A stretch of 64,000 nt of DNA from UBA5614 sp963667535 (GCA_963667535.2 CAXXDU010000002.1:186001-250000), one strand, 5' to 3'; positions 1 to 9,586 are shown, counted from the first letter of the stretch. The notes: generated from the sequence alone by a model not told the origin. Numbers and translations are program-made.

Positions 1-2022
1 ACACAGTGGTATATGGTTATCGAATACCCATTATCATTCATTGTTTCCAGGCTCGGATTCAATCTATTGCTAATGTTAATTGCATTCTTAGGCTCTGCCA
101 TAATAGGACTTTTGGGAGCTCATCTTTTATATAAGAACATTTCTGAACCCTTAATAGATTTAACCGCTGCAGCTCACAAAATCAGCAGAGGAGATTTTGA
201 AATATCCTTGAAAACAGAAGCACCACATGAACTCGGAAAAGTTGCTGTGGCATTCAATACTATGAGTAGTCGGTTAAGTGGTTTATTTAACGATCTGGAA
301 TACAGTCTGGAAAGCGAAAGGTTGATATCTGACATTGCATTTACTTTTATTCATTCAAATGGTAATACAATGAGAGAGAATATCCAGCAGAACCTGCAAA
401 AAATAGGTAAAACCACAAAGGCTAATCTAATCTGGATTTTCTACACTGAATCGGGAGGCACTGTCTTTGCCAATCGTCTGCAATGGTATTCTTCCGATAA
501 ATTTGCCAGTATCCCGGAACATTGCCGTCAAATTAAAATGGATGATTATCCATGGCTGACATATCATCTTAGTCACCTACTACCTTTTATAATTAACGAT
601 TCAATGCTAAATGATGTAATCTGTGACCACATCAATAAATCTGAAGATGCTCCCCAATGGTCTGAGTTAAAAGTTTCAGATTCAAACGAATTCCAGAATT
701 GCAAAGCTATGAATCTAAAGAGCCAAATTTGTATGCCTCTGGTTGATGATAGCAATGTAATCGGATTTATGATGCTGGGCTTTGAATCCGAAAAAGAATT
801 TTCTGAATCTGAAAAGTATTTGCTGTTAACGCTGACTAATGTTATAGGAACCGGAATACTCAAAACCCGTAATAGCCGGTTGCTTTCTGAAGAAAAAGAA
901 AGATTGGCTATTACATTAAAGAGTATTGGTGATGCAGTGATTTCCACCAATACGGATGGGATTGTTTTGACCATGAATCCTATTGCTGAGCAATTAACCG
1001 GATGGAATTCCGCTAATGCAAATGGGTTTATACTATCCGAAGTCCTTAATATTGTTTGTACTGATACATCCGAACCCGCAATCAATCCCGTTGAAGAGGT
1101 AATCGCCAAAAAGAACATTTGCAATTATAAGACTAACCTGACCTTATTGAATAAAAACGGGATAGGGTACGAGATTGAACTTAGCGCAGCTCCGATAAAG
1201 ACCAATGACAATATCATCGTGGGCACGGTATTGGTCTTCAGGGATATTACAAACAAATTGAAAACAGAAAGAGAGTATTTTAACATACAAAAACTGGAAG
1301 CAGTAAGCTATTTATCTGCTGGCCTGGCACATGATTTTAATAATCTTTTGTTTGTTGTAGCAGGAAACATCGATCTGGCAATGGATGATATTCCGGAAGA
1401 CAGTAAAGCTGCCAAGCTGCTTAACAGAGCTCAGGAATCAACCATGAAGGGCAAAGATATCACCAATCAATTACTTACATTTGCCAAACAAGGTGTGCTG
1501 ATTACCGGTACTACAGATATAATTAATCGTATAGAGCATACAATTGAATTATTTGTTAGCAAGTCGAGAGCAAATGTAACATACAATATTGAAAGGAATC
1601 TGCCTTTAATCAATATGGCTGATGGCATTGTGCATCAGATAATCACAAACATCGTCATTAATGCCATGCAGTCAATAAAAGACAAATACGGTCAATTAAC
1701 GATAAATGCAGAATTGATTCATATCACAGAAAATGAGTGCCTGCCTCTCGAAAACGGCAATTATATATCGATGCATATCATCGATAATGGAGAAGGTATA
1801 AGCCCTGAAAACCTGCCGAAGCTCTTTATCCCATATTATACCACCAAGGAAACCGGAACAGGCTTGGGTCTGCCAACCGTTTATTCACTGTTAACGAGAT
1901 ACAATGGTTATATAAGAGTTACATCCAAAGTGGGAACCGGAACAGATGTTGAACTGTTTTTCCCGGTAGTCGAACCATCAGATGATAATTCAGATACAGG
2001 TAAATCACAAGAAAGTTTATAA
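1..2022 (+). CDS. sensor histidine kinase (HAMP-GAF-PAS-HisKA-HATPase), 5' end outside window
   Basis: Membrane-bound two-component sensor that should autophosphorylate on histidine and pass phosphate to a separate response regulator; it carries no receiver domain. The reading frame is open to base 1, so the N-terminal sensor part is probably missing and the ATG at 13 is not a convincing start. Counting from that ATG: a membrane helix (about 14-38), HAMP linker (about 40-92), GAF-like domain (about 100-290), PAS domain (about 297-410), a DHp helix with the H-box AHDFNN near 439, and a HATPase domain with an N-box (NIVINAMQS), DNGEGI and GTGLGLP. The AHDFNN box is of the kind found in NtrB-like kinases. 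The cognate regulator is not adjacent in this window; it may lie to the left. Domain calls are confident; the signal sensed is unknown. Confidence 0.9.
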   Translation, partial: TQWYMVIEYPLSFIVSRLGFNLLLMLIAFLGSAIIGLLGAHLLYKNISEPLIDLTAAAHKISRGDFEISLKTEAPHELGKVAVAFNTMSSRLSGLFNDLEYSLESERLISDIAFTFIHSNGNTMRENIQQNLQKIGKTTKANLIWIFYTESGGTVFANRLQWYSSDKFASIPEHCRQIKMDDYPWLTYHLSHLLPFIINDSMLNDVICDHINKSEDAPQWSELKVSDSNEFQNCKAMNLKSQICMPLVDDSNVIGFMMLGFESEKEFSESEKYLLLTLTNVIGTGILKTRNSRLLSEEKERLAITLKSIGDAVISTNTDGIVLTMNPIAEQLTGWNSANANGFILSEVLNIVCTDTSEPAINPVEEVIAKKNICNYKTNLTLLNKNGIGYEIELSAAPIKTNDNIIVGTVLVFRDITNKLKTEREYFNIQKLEAVSYLSAGLAHDFNNLLFVVAGNIDLAMDDIPEDSKAAKLLNRAQESTMKGKDITNQLLTFAKQGVLITGTTDIINRIEHTIELFVSKSRANVTYNIERNLPLINMADGIVHQIITNIVINAMQSIKDKYGQLTINAELIHITENECLPLENGNYISMHIIDNGEGISPENLPKLFIPYYTTKETGTGLGLPTVYSLLTRYNGYIRVTSKVGTGTDVELFFPVVEPSDDNSDTGKSQESL

Positions 2023-2054
2023 AGTATATTTATCTGATAATCTAAATCTCTCTA

Positions 2055-2504
2055 TTATTTTGTTCTTGTCCATTCGCTGGTTTTGCCGATAAGGCTGACG
2101 CCGATATAACCACGCAGCTTCAAGACATTACCTTCCAATTCTGCCTGACAGGAATAGGTTTTACCTGATTTGGGGTCGTAAATCTTGCCTTTTTCATACT
2201 TTGTTCCGCTTTTGTAAGCAAGGTCAGTGAGAACGATTAAGCCAAGTCTGGGGCGGCTTTGTAACTTTGGGTCTGGATTTTCGATATCTGTTTTGGGCTT
2301 TCTATTCTTATCCAGTGGATTTTGGAGCCAAATAACTTTGCCGAAGAATTTGTTTCCAACTTTATAAACATCAATTTTAGCATCTTTTTCAGCATTAAAC
2401 CAAACACCAAGAATGGCATCACCGGCTACAGCCTTTTGGGCAAAAGATACCATTGGCAGGATGAGAAGGGCTAGCAAGCAAATAGTTATAATGATGTTCT
2501 TCAT
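2055..2504 (-). CDS. exported DUF2147 protein
   Basis: Small secreted or periplasmic protein of 149 residues. Residues 1-22 form a clear signal peptide ending in SFAQ. The mature part has the DUF2147 pattern: GVWFNAEKDAKIDVYK at the start, then GKVIWL, a conserved DPKSGKTYSC stretch, and a C-terminal GYIGVSLIGKTSEWTR. DUF2147 proteins are small beta-rich envelope proteins of unknown function, common in Bacteroidetes and proteobacteria. An AAGGAG ribosome-binding site sits 7 bases before the ATG. It lies 16 bp downstream of purB on the same strand and is probably the last gene of the long minus-strand operon; the histidine kinase on the other strand converges on it. Confidence 0.85.
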   Translation of the reverse strand: MKNIIITICLLALLILPMVSFAQKAVAGDAILGVWFNAEKDAKIDVYKVGNKFFGKVIWLQNPLDKNRKPKTDIENPDPKLQSRPRLGLIVLTDLAYKSGTKYEKGKIYDPKSGKTYSCQAELEGNVLKLRGYIGVSLIGKTSEWTRTK

Positions 2505-2520
2505 GAGTAACTCCTTATAA

Positions 2521-3816
2521 TTAGATTATACTGCATCTATGCAGAATGAAATCAACATTACGCAGATACCTTTCGTAGCTAAAGATATCGAGTATTTGCT
2601 GTTGAGAAAGGACTTTGGTAATGTCTTCATCTTTCAGTATCAAATCTATAAATGGCTGTCCGTTTTTCCAGCAAGCCATAGCATTGCGCTGAACCAGATT
2701 ATAGGCTATCTCCCGGCTAATGCCGGTTTGAGTGAGATGTAAAAGCAGAGCCTGCGAAAAAACTAAGCCGTTAGTTTTCTCAATGTTGAGAAGCATATTT
2801 TCAGGATAGACCAGCAGGTTTTCCATCAGGTCGATTGTCTTACCCAGCATGTAATGAATCAAAATGCATGAATCCGGTAGAATGATGCGTTCTACAGAAG
2901 AATGGGAAATATCTCTTTCATGCCAGAGCGCATTGTTTTCCAGAGCTGCCATGGCATTGCTACGGATAACTCTTGCCAAACCGCAAAGCTGTTCGCTTAC
3001 GATTGGATTGCGTTTATGTGGCATTGCAGAAGAACCTTTTTGTCCGGAAGAAAAATTCTCTTCAGCCTCCAGGACTTCTGTACGCTGAAGGTGCCGGATT
3101 TCCAAAGCTATCTTTTCTATCGTGGAAGCAATAATCGCCAGGATTGAAAGAAAAAAGGCGTGACGGTCTCGCTGTATCACTTGAGTGGAAACATTGACTG
3201 GTTTAAGCTCCATATACTTACAGGCTATGACTTCTACCTGAGGGTCCAAATGAGCATAATTGCCGACTGCTCCTGATAGCTGCCCCACGCTGATAGTTTC
3301 AATTGCGTCTAGCAACCGTTCGATATTACGCTGTGTTTCATCATACCACAGGGCAAACTTCAGCCCGAATGAAGTAGGCTCAGCATGAATACCATGTGAA
3401 CGTCCCATACAAAGGGTCTGCCGATAAGCTTTTGCCTTTAGTTTTAGCACTTCACTGAGACGATGCAGTTCGGAGAGGATAAGGAGTCCTGATTGTTTTA
3501 ATTGAAGGGCTGTAGCTGTGTCCAATACATCTGAAGAAGTCATACCGTAATGAATCCAACGTGATGACGGACCTACATATTCAGCGACATTGGTCAGAAA
3601 AGCTATCACATCGTGTTTAGTAGTTAACTCAATCTCCTCTATCCGGTCAGCATCAAAGTCAGCCTTTTCCAGAATTTGTTCTAAATCTTCCTGGGGTATG
3701 ATGCCTAATTCATTCATAGCACGGCAAGCAGCCAGTTCAACTTCCAACCAGCATTCATACCGGTTGTCAGACGTCCAGATGCGTTCCATTTCTGCCCTGG
3801 TATAGCGTTTAATCAT
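2521..3816 (-). CDS. purB: adenylosuccinate lyase
   Basis: Cytoplasmic purine-biosynthesis enzyme. It cleaves SAICAR to AICAR plus fumarate, and adenylosuccinate to AMP plus fumarate. At 431 residues it has the usual length of the Bacillus-type PurB. The family signature SSAMPHKRNP is present near residue 265-275. TSSDVLDTA near 93 and GRSHGIHAEPTSFG near 140 contain the catalytic-region histidines and substrate-binding residues. The ATG at 3816 is preceded by GGAGT. The upstream exported-protein gene ends 2 bp before it, so the two are likely co-transcribed. No other purine genes are visible here. Confidence 0.97.
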   Translation of the reverse strand: MIKRYTRAEMERIWTSDNRYECWLEVELAACRAMNELGIIPQEDLEQILEKADFDADRIEEIELTTKHDVIAFLTNVAEYVGPSSRWIHYGMTSSDVLDTATALQLKQSGLLILSELHRLSEVLKLKAKAYRQTLCMGRSHGIHAEPTSFGLKFALWYDETQRNIERLLDAIETISVGQLSGAVGNYAHLDPQVEVIACKYMELKPVNVSTQVIQRDRHAFFLSILAIIASTIEKIALEIRHLQRTEVLEAEENFSSGQKGSSAMPHKRNPIVSEQLCGLARVIRSNAMAALENNALWHERDISHSSVERIILPDSCILIHYMLGKTIDLMENLLVYPENMLLNIEKTNGLVFSQALLLHLTQTGISREIAYNLVQRNAMACWKNGQPFIDLILKDEDITKVLSQQQILDIFSYERYLRNVDFILHRCSII

Positions 3817-3818
3817 CT

Positions 3819-4505
3819 TTACTCCAATCTATCAGGATTATCAGGTGTTGGGCTGTTAACATCAGACTTATTCTGAATCTGCTCCAATGGTACTATTTCA
3901 ATGCTATTATATTCACGGTCAGTGATTTGCAATTCCGTCAATGGTTCACCTGCATATGTAATAGAAATTGTAGTCGGCTGGTTATTTCTATTGTATAACA
4001 CTTTTGCTTCAAAACCTATATCAGTGTTTTTTATGAGTGACAGGCGGTACTTCTTGTCGTATTGGAATATTGTTTTACCTGATTTAAATTTATGGCTTGA
4101 TAGTATCTCTTCTTGCTTTGATAGAAGAGAATCAGAGAAGTGCACCAATCGTCCGATAGCATTCTTCGGGAAAAACCAGTTGGGGTCAATACCTTCTAGT
4201 TGTTTAACAGAAGGTGCATTTAGGATAATTGAGTCCTTAATATAGAGAGAAACCAGCGGTTGCGCAGTTAATCCTATAATTCCGCTATCCAGAATGTCCA
4301 GACGCATTGCTTCTTTGTTTTTACTTAAAACAAAATACTTCCGCATGGCAAAAGCGGAGGACTGAACCTGAATTATACCTTCCCAGTGGAATTGCTCCCA
4401 GATAGAGATGTTCTTTTGCAACTGTTTGGAGGAGCTTTGCTTGGAATAAAGCAGCGAGTTCATGCCCAAAAGCATGATAATGAAAAGAAGCAGGAGTCTG
4501 CGCAT
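3819..4505 (-). CDS. exported protein of unknown function
   Basis: A 228-residue protein that I do not recognise with certainty. Residues 1-20 are a signal peptide (MRRLLLLFIIMLLGMNSLLY). The rest is beta-rich with short alternating strands, reminiscent of the LolA/DUF4292 type of lipoprotein-handling fold, but no diagnostic motif confirms that. The C-terminus is polar and Pro/Asp-rich. It lies 3 bp after lgt, whose last codons (GGAG) supply its ribosome-binding site, and 2 bp before purB. This placement next to prolipoprotein diacylglyceryl transferase makes an envelope or lipoprotein-related role plausible. That role is inference only. Confidence 0.75.
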   Translation of the reverse strand: MRRLLLLFIIMLLGMNSLLYSKQSSSKQLQKNISIWEQFHWEGIIQVQSSAFAMRKYFVLSKNKEAMRLDILDSGIIGLTAQPLVSLYIKDSIILNAPSVKQLEGIDPNWFFPKNAIGRLVHFSDSLLSKQEEILSSHKFKSGKTIFQYDKKYRLSLIKNTDIGFEAKVLYNRNNQPTTISITYAGEPLTELQITDREYNSIEIVPLEQIQNKSDVNSPTPDNPDRLE

Positions 4506-4508
4506 TGC

Positions 4509-5327
4509 TTACTCCGGATGAACTGTTTTGTTCTTTTTATATAAGTAGATAATACCGGCGACTGCCGAAAGTATCATAAGAAAACTCAATACCATCCCCA
4601 TAGTAATGAACCCAAAGAAGAGTCCGTGCTTGTACAGGTCTATGTTATCTGGTTCCCGGAAAAACTCAATAAATATACGAAAGATACCATAAGTCCCGAT
4701 AAAAGCCCAGAAACCCATACCTTCTATTTTAGTTTTACGATATACATATTGGCATATCAGAGTAAGAACAATTCCTTCCAAAAAGAGTTCATAAAGCTGA
4801 GTAGGATGTCTCGGTTGTCCGTCTGATTCCGGAAATACCATAGCCCAAGGGACAGAAGTAACTCTGCCATAAAGCTCACCATTAATAAAGTTACCAAGTC
4901 TACCCAAGCCAAGACCGATGGCTACTAAAGGCATGGCCGGATCGGATAACTGCCAGAAATTGAGCTTATTGCGTTTAAGATAGATTGCACCGGCAATGAT
5001 TACACCTATCGCCCCACCATGAAAAGACATGCCGCCTTCCCATACCGCAAAAATCTCCAATGGATGTTGCAGATAAAAGATGAGGTTATAGAATATTACG
5101 TATCCCAATCTACCACCCAATATTACACCCAGCATAATCGAGAATATCAACCCCTCATATTGGTCTCTGGGAAGAGTAACATTTCTAAATTTTAGATTGA
5201 TGCGATAAAAGATAAATCCAATCAGGAAGCCGATTACATATAGCAATCCATACCAGCGAATTTGCAATGGCATTCCCAGTAAACTGAATCTTACGATGTC
5301 CGGACTAAACTGAGGATATGCTAGCAT
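4509..5327 (-). CDS. lgt: prolipoprotein diacylglyceryl transferase
   Basis: Integral inner-membrane enzyme that moves diacylglycerol from phosphatidylglycerol onto the lipobox cysteine of prolipoproteins, the first step of lipoprotein maturation. 272 residues with about seven hydrophobic segments. Family motifs are visible: IRWYGLLYVIGF near 23, GGRLGYV near 72, the WEGGMSFHGG region near 95-105, and the Lgt signature GLGRLGNFINGELYGR near 140-155 with its essential arginine and asparagine. HPTQLYE near 173 is also conserved. It is in the middle of the envelope/housekeeping operon, 4 bp after etfB. At least two likely substrates, the BamD-like and CpoB-like lipoproteins, lie elsewhere in this window. 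Confidence 0.97.
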   Translation of the reverse strand: MLAYPQFSPDIVRFSLLGMPLQIRWYGLLYVIGFLIGFIFYRINLKFRNVTLPRDQYEGLIFSIMLGVILGGRLGYVIFYNLIFYLQHPLEIFAVWEGGMSFHGGAIGVIIAGAIYLKRNKLNFWQLSDPAMPLVAIGLGLGRLGNFINGELYGRVTSVPWAMVFPESDGQPRHPTQLYELFLEGIVLTLICQYVYRKTKIEGMGFWAFIGTYGIFRIFIEFFREPDNIDLYKHGLFFGFITMGMVLSFLMILSAVAGIIYLYKKNKTVHPE

Positions 5328-5331
5328 AGCT

Positions 5332-6114
5332 CTACTTAGTCAGATTATTCAGGGTTTGGATAATCTTTTCAACTGCCTGCTCAGGATCACCCTCAAACTT
5401 CTCTGTAAGTTTATCGTGCCTGGGAGTAAATATATGCATCACCTGAGTGGGAGAGCCATTTAGCCCTACCAGCTTTTCGTCCAGACCAAGGTCAATACAG
5501 TTCCATACTTTCAATTCAACTGACTTTGATTTCATCTTTCCACGTAATGATGGTAGTCTTGGAGTATTAATCTCTTTGACAACACTAATAAGGGCAGGCA
5601 TATTCATCTCGACTTTATCGTTTCCATCTTCCATTAAACGTTGAACTGTCATTTTTTTACAATCCAGACTTTCAATCTTGCGGACAAAGCAGGTCTGAGG
5701 AATCTTCAAATGAGCTGCAATTCCAGGACCGACCTGAGCAGTGTCACCATCAATAGCTTGTTGCCCCGTAATGATCAGATTATACTCGCCGAGTTTCTTT
5801 ATAGCAGCAGAAAGAGTGTAACTCGTTGCCCAGGTGTCTGCACCGGCAAATTTACGGTCAGAAAGCAGAATTATCTCATCCACACCCAGTGATACTGCTT
5901 CTCTGAGCGCACTCTCCACCTGTGGCGGACCCATGCTGATAGCAACGACAGTTCCACCATGTTGCTCTTTTAGTTTCACAGCTTCTTCAATAGCGTAAGT
6001 GTCAAAAGGATTGAGTATACTTTCCACACCTTCTCTGACTAAAGTATTGGTCACCGGGTCAATTTTAATTTCTGTAGTATTTGGAACTTGTTTGATACAA
6101 ACGATAATCTTCAT
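5332..6114 (-). CDS. etfB: electron transfer flavoprotein beta subunit
   Basis: Beta subunit of an electron-transferring flavoprotein, which would work with an alpha subunit and an acyl-CoA or other flavin dehydrogenase. 260 residues. The N-terminus MKIIVCIKQVP is diagnostic, followed by DPVTNTLVREGVESILNPFD, AISMGPPQ and ADTWATSYTL. The EtfB signature around EINTPRLPSLRGKMKSK is present near 186-203. The N-terminal pattern resembles EtfB of anaerobes that use electron-bifurcating ETF complexes; this is similarity, not proof. etfA is normally adjacent but is absent here: the neighbours are a DegT aminotransferase upstream and lgt downstream. An AGGAG site precedes the ATG. Confidence 0.95.
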   Translation of the reverse strand: MKIIVCIKQVPNTTEIKIDPVTNTLVREGVESILNPFDTYAIEEAVKLKEQHGGTVVAISMGPPQVESALREAVSLGVDEIILLSDRKFAGADTWATSYTLSAAIKKLGEYNLIITGQQAIDGDTAQVGPGIAAHLKIPQTCFVRKIESLDCKKMTVQRLMEDGNDKVEMNMPALISVVKEINTPRLPSLRGKMKSKSVELKVWNCIDLGLDEKLVGLNGSPTQVMHIFTPRHDKLTEKFEGDPEQAVEKIIQTLNNLTK

Positions 6115-6129
6115 ATTATCTGCTGACTC

Positions 6130-7233
6130 CTATTGATAAAAAGCCCTGATGCTTTCAATAACATAATCTTGCTGCTCAATGCTAAGCTCAGAATAAACAG
6201 GAATAGATAGCACTTTATCTGCCATTGTTTCTGAGACTGGGAAGTCACCTTTTTTACCGCCTAACTTTGCAAAACACTCTTGCAGATGCAATGGAAGCGG
6301 ATAATAAACAGCACAGCCTATCTCTTTTTCTCCCAGATACTTCATCAGGGCATCCCTGTTTTCTGCGACGAGAGTAAACTGATTATATATAGTCCATGCT
6401 TTAGGATGAATATAAGGTAGTTTTATCTGAGGAACATCCAGCAGATTTTGATAATAATACTCAGCATTTTTTCTCCGGGCTTCAGACCAATTTTGCAAAT
6501 AATCTAATTTAACAGATAAGATTGCTGCCTGCAAAGTATCCAGACGGCTGTTTAAGCCAACCCATTTATGATAATACTTGGGGTTTTCGCCATGTACTCT
6601 GAGTTGTTTTAATTTTGCTGCCAAATCGTCACTACTGGTCATGCACATCCCTGCATCACCCATCGCTCCCAGATTCTTACTCGGGAAGAAGGAAAGAGTC
6701 CCTATGTCTCCTATTGAACAAGCCATCTTGCCATCCCATTTTGCACCGATACCCTGAGCATTGTCTTCAATCACATAGAGATTATGCTTTTGGGCAATAG
6801 CCATGATTGCGTCCATATCACAAGGTTGCCCAAACAAATGTACAGGCATTATTGCTTTGGTTTGGGGTGTAATAGCTTTTTCAATTAAGGCGGGATTCAG
6901 ATTAAAAGTCTGAGCATCTATATCAACAAATACAGGTTTTGCATTATTGCGCCAGATGGAACTTGCAGTTGCGAAAAAGGTAAAGGGAGTAGTTATTACC
7001 TCTGCTCCTGATCCTATTTCCAGTGCTTTAAGAGCAAGCACAAGTGCATCTGTTCCGGAAGCGCAGCCTATAGCATGCTTGATGCCAAGATAATTTGCCA
7101 TTTTGTCTTCAAATGCTTTGACTTGTGGACCCATTATATAATGATGATTTGAAAGCACATCTTCAATTACTTGTTTCAACTTTGGAAGAATGGGTTCATA
7201 CTGTGCATGTAAATCCAGCAAAGGCACTTTCAT
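6130..7233 (-). CDS. DegT/DnrJ/EryC1-type sugar aminotransferase
   Basis: PLP-dependent aminotransferase of the family that aminates keto-sugar nucleotides for surface polysaccharides. 367 residues, the usual length. Visible hallmarks are PLLDLHAQYEP at the N-terminus, the ASGTDALVLAL cofactor-phosphate loop near 72-82, DNAQGIGAKWDG near 156, and SFFPSKNLGAMGDAG near 180, with the lysine that should bind PLP. It follows the SLBB export protein and the epimerase in the same direction. This suggests the three serve one envelope-sugar or exopolysaccharide pathway; WbpE-like UDP-sugar amination is a reasonable guess. The exact sugar cannot be read from sequence. AGGAG lies just before the ATG. 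Confidence 0.93.
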   Translation of the reverse strand: MKVPLLDLHAQYEPILPKLKQVIEDVLSNHHYIMGPQVKAFEDKMANYLGIKHAIGCASGTDALVLALKALEIGSGAEVITTPFTFFATASSIWRNNAKPVFVDIDAQTFNLNPALIEKAITPQTKAIMPVHLFGQPCDMDAIMAIAQKHNLYVIEDNAQGIGAKWDGKMACSIGDIGTLSFFPSKNLGAMGDAGMCMTSSDDLAAKLKQLRVHGENPKYYHKWVGLNSRLDTLQAAILSVKLDYLQNWSEARRKNAEYYYQNLLDVPQIKLPYIHPKAWTIYNQFTLVAENRDALMKYLGEKEIGCAVYYPLPLHLQECFAKLGGKKGDFPVSETMADKVLSIPVYSELSIEQQDYVIESIRAFYQ

Positions 7234-7260
7234 TGATACTCCTAAGTGATTTTTTATCTA

Positions 7261-8637
7261 TTAAAATGTTCTGAGTGCAATTAATACAGTCAAGAGCTGG
7301 GAAGTAATGAGAATTGCTTCCTTGATGTCGTCCCAAAGGTAACGTTCCTGTTTATCGGGAACAAAGATGGTGTCGCCGGGAAACAACTTTAATGATTTAG
7401 TCGGCTTAACCCAATTCCCAGAACTGTATCGGATTATTCTAATTCCTTGCATCTTACGATTGTTTGCGTAGCCCCCTGCAGCAGAAAGATAATCTTCCCA
7501 GTTCATATCTTCAGTCCAGTTTATCAAACCGGGATGCCTTACTTGTCCCGCAACCCAGACACCGTTAATCATTTCAGGGATAACAACCACGTCACCGTTT
7601 TTGAGGACTAAATTAGCTTCAGAACCTTTAGATTGCCAGCATTTCAATATATCCACCGAATACTTGCCTTTCAATTGTCTTGTTTTGGTTCTGAGATACG
7701 AGTATTCCAGCCAGGTCATCTGCAGCATCGAGTAGGTGCTCAACCTGGTAAAATCAGGGTCAAAGCTCTCGCTTACAAGCTTGTTATATGCATATGAGCT
7801 ATATAAATCTGCTTCTTGGGACGGACCACCACACATGGTCAAAAGCTCGTAAATACTCGTTTTATCATTTACATAGTAAGTACCTGGCATCTTGACCTTA
7901 CCAAGTATTTCCACCTTGTATGCTTTGCGGAATTCAGAATTAGCTGGAATCAGAATCCGATCGCCTGGTTGGAGTTTTTGTTTTACAAAGTTGTCAGCAT
8001 TATCCTGGTATCCACTCAAATCCAGACTGATTCTTTCAAAGTCAATAAAGTCAGTTTTATACCGATATAGATTTGCATGTTTGAGGTCAGCATCTTCAGT
8101 AACTCCCATAGCAAGATTCAGAATATCTTCTATTGTATCACCTTCTCTGTATTCGTAGTCACCGGGCTTGCGAACAGAACCTTCAATCGTCACCGTTGAG
8201 CGAACCGAATTAACGATAATTACATCGCCATCTTTGAGAAACGGGTTTTGGCTAATCTCTCCAAGAATAAGGTATTTTTGTAAATCCAGAATTTGTTTTT
8301 GTCCCGATCTGTTCAGGGTTATATTGCGATGGTTATAAGTCTTTACTAAAGAAGTATCCGGTTGCGCAAGTAATCTCACTCTGGGAATGCTGATACCCTG
8401 TGGAATAAGAGATTGATTTTTTAAGACCTGAGATTGAACAGGTTGATAATCCGCCATGGAGATAGCTTCTGACAATCGGTTCATATTAGTCAGGGTATAA
8501 ACACCCGGTTGTTGAACATCTCCTGTTACACTAACGGACACAGGAATGATATCTTGAGCAGTACTTTCCAAGGCTTGAAGACTAATACAAGTAATTAAAA
8601 TTAGAAATACCAGCCCCTTTAATGGTTCAATTTTCAT
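7261..8637 (-). CDS. SLBB-domain polysaccharide export protein (Wza-like)
   Basis: Probable periplasmic or outer-membrane component of a capsule/exopolysaccharide export channel. It has an N-terminal signal peptide (hydrophobic stretch at about 9-25). Several SLBB/poly-export units follow, recognisable by repeated blocks such as VTGDVQQPGVYTL, IEGSVRKPGDYEY, ILGKVKMPGTYYV and VAGQVRHPGLINW. Each is followed by DRILIP, DVVVIP or DTIFVP strands. The last 20 residues are a hydrophobic helix, as in Wza-type proteins. A TTG 9 bases upstream is an alternative start, but the ATG at 8637 is preferred. The gene overlaps the end of the epimerase gene by 11 bp, so translation is probably coupled. Confidence 0.88.
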   Translation of the reverse strand: MKIEPLKGLVFLILITCISLQALESTAQDIIPVSVSVTGDVQQPGVYTLTNMNRLSEAISMADYQPVQSQVLKNQSLIPQGISIPRVRLLAQPDTSLVKTYNHRNITLNRSGQKQILDLQKYLILGEISQNPFLKDGDVIIVNSVRSTVTIEGSVRKPGDYEYREGDTIEDILNLAMGVTEDADLKHANLYRYKTDFIDFERISLDLSGYQDNADNFVKQKLQPGDRILIPANSEFRKAYKVEILGKVKMPGTYYVNDKTSIYELLTMCGGPSQEADLYSSYAYNKLVSESFDPDFTRLSTYSMLQMTWLEYSYLRTKTRQLKGKYSVDILKCWQSKGSEANLVLKNGDVVVIPEMINGVWVAGQVRHPGLINWTEDMNWEDYLSAAGGYANNRKMQGIRIIRYSSGNWVKPTKSLKLFPGDTIFVPDKQERYLWDDIKEAILITSQLLTVLIALRTF

Positions 8638-9586
8638 AGTATTCAATCATCCGCTTGATTATTTCGACTAATTGAATTTTGGGCTCGAAACTAATAAACT
8701 CTTTGATCTTTGCCAAATCCGGCATTCTGTGCATCATATCTTCAAAGCCTTCTTCATAAGCGTCTTCATATGCCATGTACTCTATTTTTGACTTACTGCC
8801 GCACATATCTTTCACTTTTTTTGCAAGCTCTTCAATCGATATTGCTTCTTTGGTTCCAACATTGAAGATTTCGCCTTCGCACTTTTTCTCTTTCATTAGA
8901 GAGATTAAAGCTTCTACTACATCAAGGACATCGGCAAAGCATCTGGTTTGTTTCCCGCTACCATAGATAATAATTGGTTGGTCTAGCAGCGCAGCTTTAA
9001 TAAACTTTGGTAAAACCATCCCATATTGTCCGGTTTGACGCGGTCCCACAGTGTTAAAACATCTGGCTATTACTACCGGAAGTTTCTTCTCTCTGAAAAA
9101 TGCCAAACCATAAAACTCATCGACTGCTTTTGAGGTAGCATATCCCCATCTGCTGATTTGAGTGGGACCCATTAGTCTATCAGCTGTTTCATTGAATGGG
9201 AGTTTATCGCTTTTTCCATATACTTCAGAAGTGGAGGTTATTAGTACTTTGCATTTGTATTTATTTGCCAGTTCCAGGACTATGTCTGTTCCGAGTATAT
9301 TAGTCTTTAATGAGAGAAGGGGATTCTCAATAATGTATTTAACTCCAACCGCTGCAGCGAGGTGATATATCTGGTCGCACTTGGAAACAAGTTGTTCCAT
9401 CAGTTCCCTGTTCAGAATTGTACCGATTATATAGTGAAATTTAGGGTGATCTTTAAATGTTTCAATATTCTCAAGTTTACCAGTAGACAGATTGTCTATG
9501 ATTTGGACTGAATGTCCATCATGCAACAATTTCTCTGCTAAGTGTGAGCCGATAAATCCAGCCCCGCCAGTTATTAATATACGCAT
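8627..9586 (-). CDS. NAD-dependent sugar-nucleotide epimerase/dehydratase
   Basis: Extended short-chain dehydrogenase acting on a nucleotide sugar, of the UDP-glucuronate decarboxylase / UDP-glucose 4-epimerase group. The Rossmann motif GGAGFIGSHLAEKLL opens the protein. STSEVYGKS and YATSK supply the Ser/Thr-Tyr-Lys catalytic set near 120-150. FNTVGPRQTGQYGMVLP and YGSGKQTRCFADVLDVVEA are typical substrate-side motifs. The start at 9586 is chosen because AGAGG lies 4 bases upstream and MRILITGG is the canonical N-terminus; an in-frame ATG at 9607 has no ribosome-binding site. It is the first gene of the minus-strand run down to DUF2147. The substrate cannot be assigned with certainty. Confidence 0.93.
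   Translation of the reverse strand: MRILITGGAGFIGSHLAEKLLHDGHSVQIIDNLSTGKLENIETFKDHPKFHYIIGTILNRELMEQLVSKCDQIYHLAAAVGVKYIIENPLLSLKTNILGTDIVLELANKYKCKVLITSTSEVYGKSDKLPFNETADRLMGPTQISRWGYATSKAVDEFYGLAFFREKKLPVVIARCFNTVGPRQTGQYGMVLPKFIKAALLDQPIIIYGSGKQTRCFADVLDVVEALISLMKEKKCEGEIFNVGTKEAISIEELAKKVKDMCGSKSKIEYMAYEDAYEEGFEDMMHRMPDLAKIKEFISFEPKIQLVEIIKRMIEYYEN

Noticed and set aside
573..1124. 183-codon minus-strand frame inside the first histidine kinase
   Set aside because: It is a shadow frame of a gene with clear GAF/PAS/HATPase domains; no start signal or recognisable domain.
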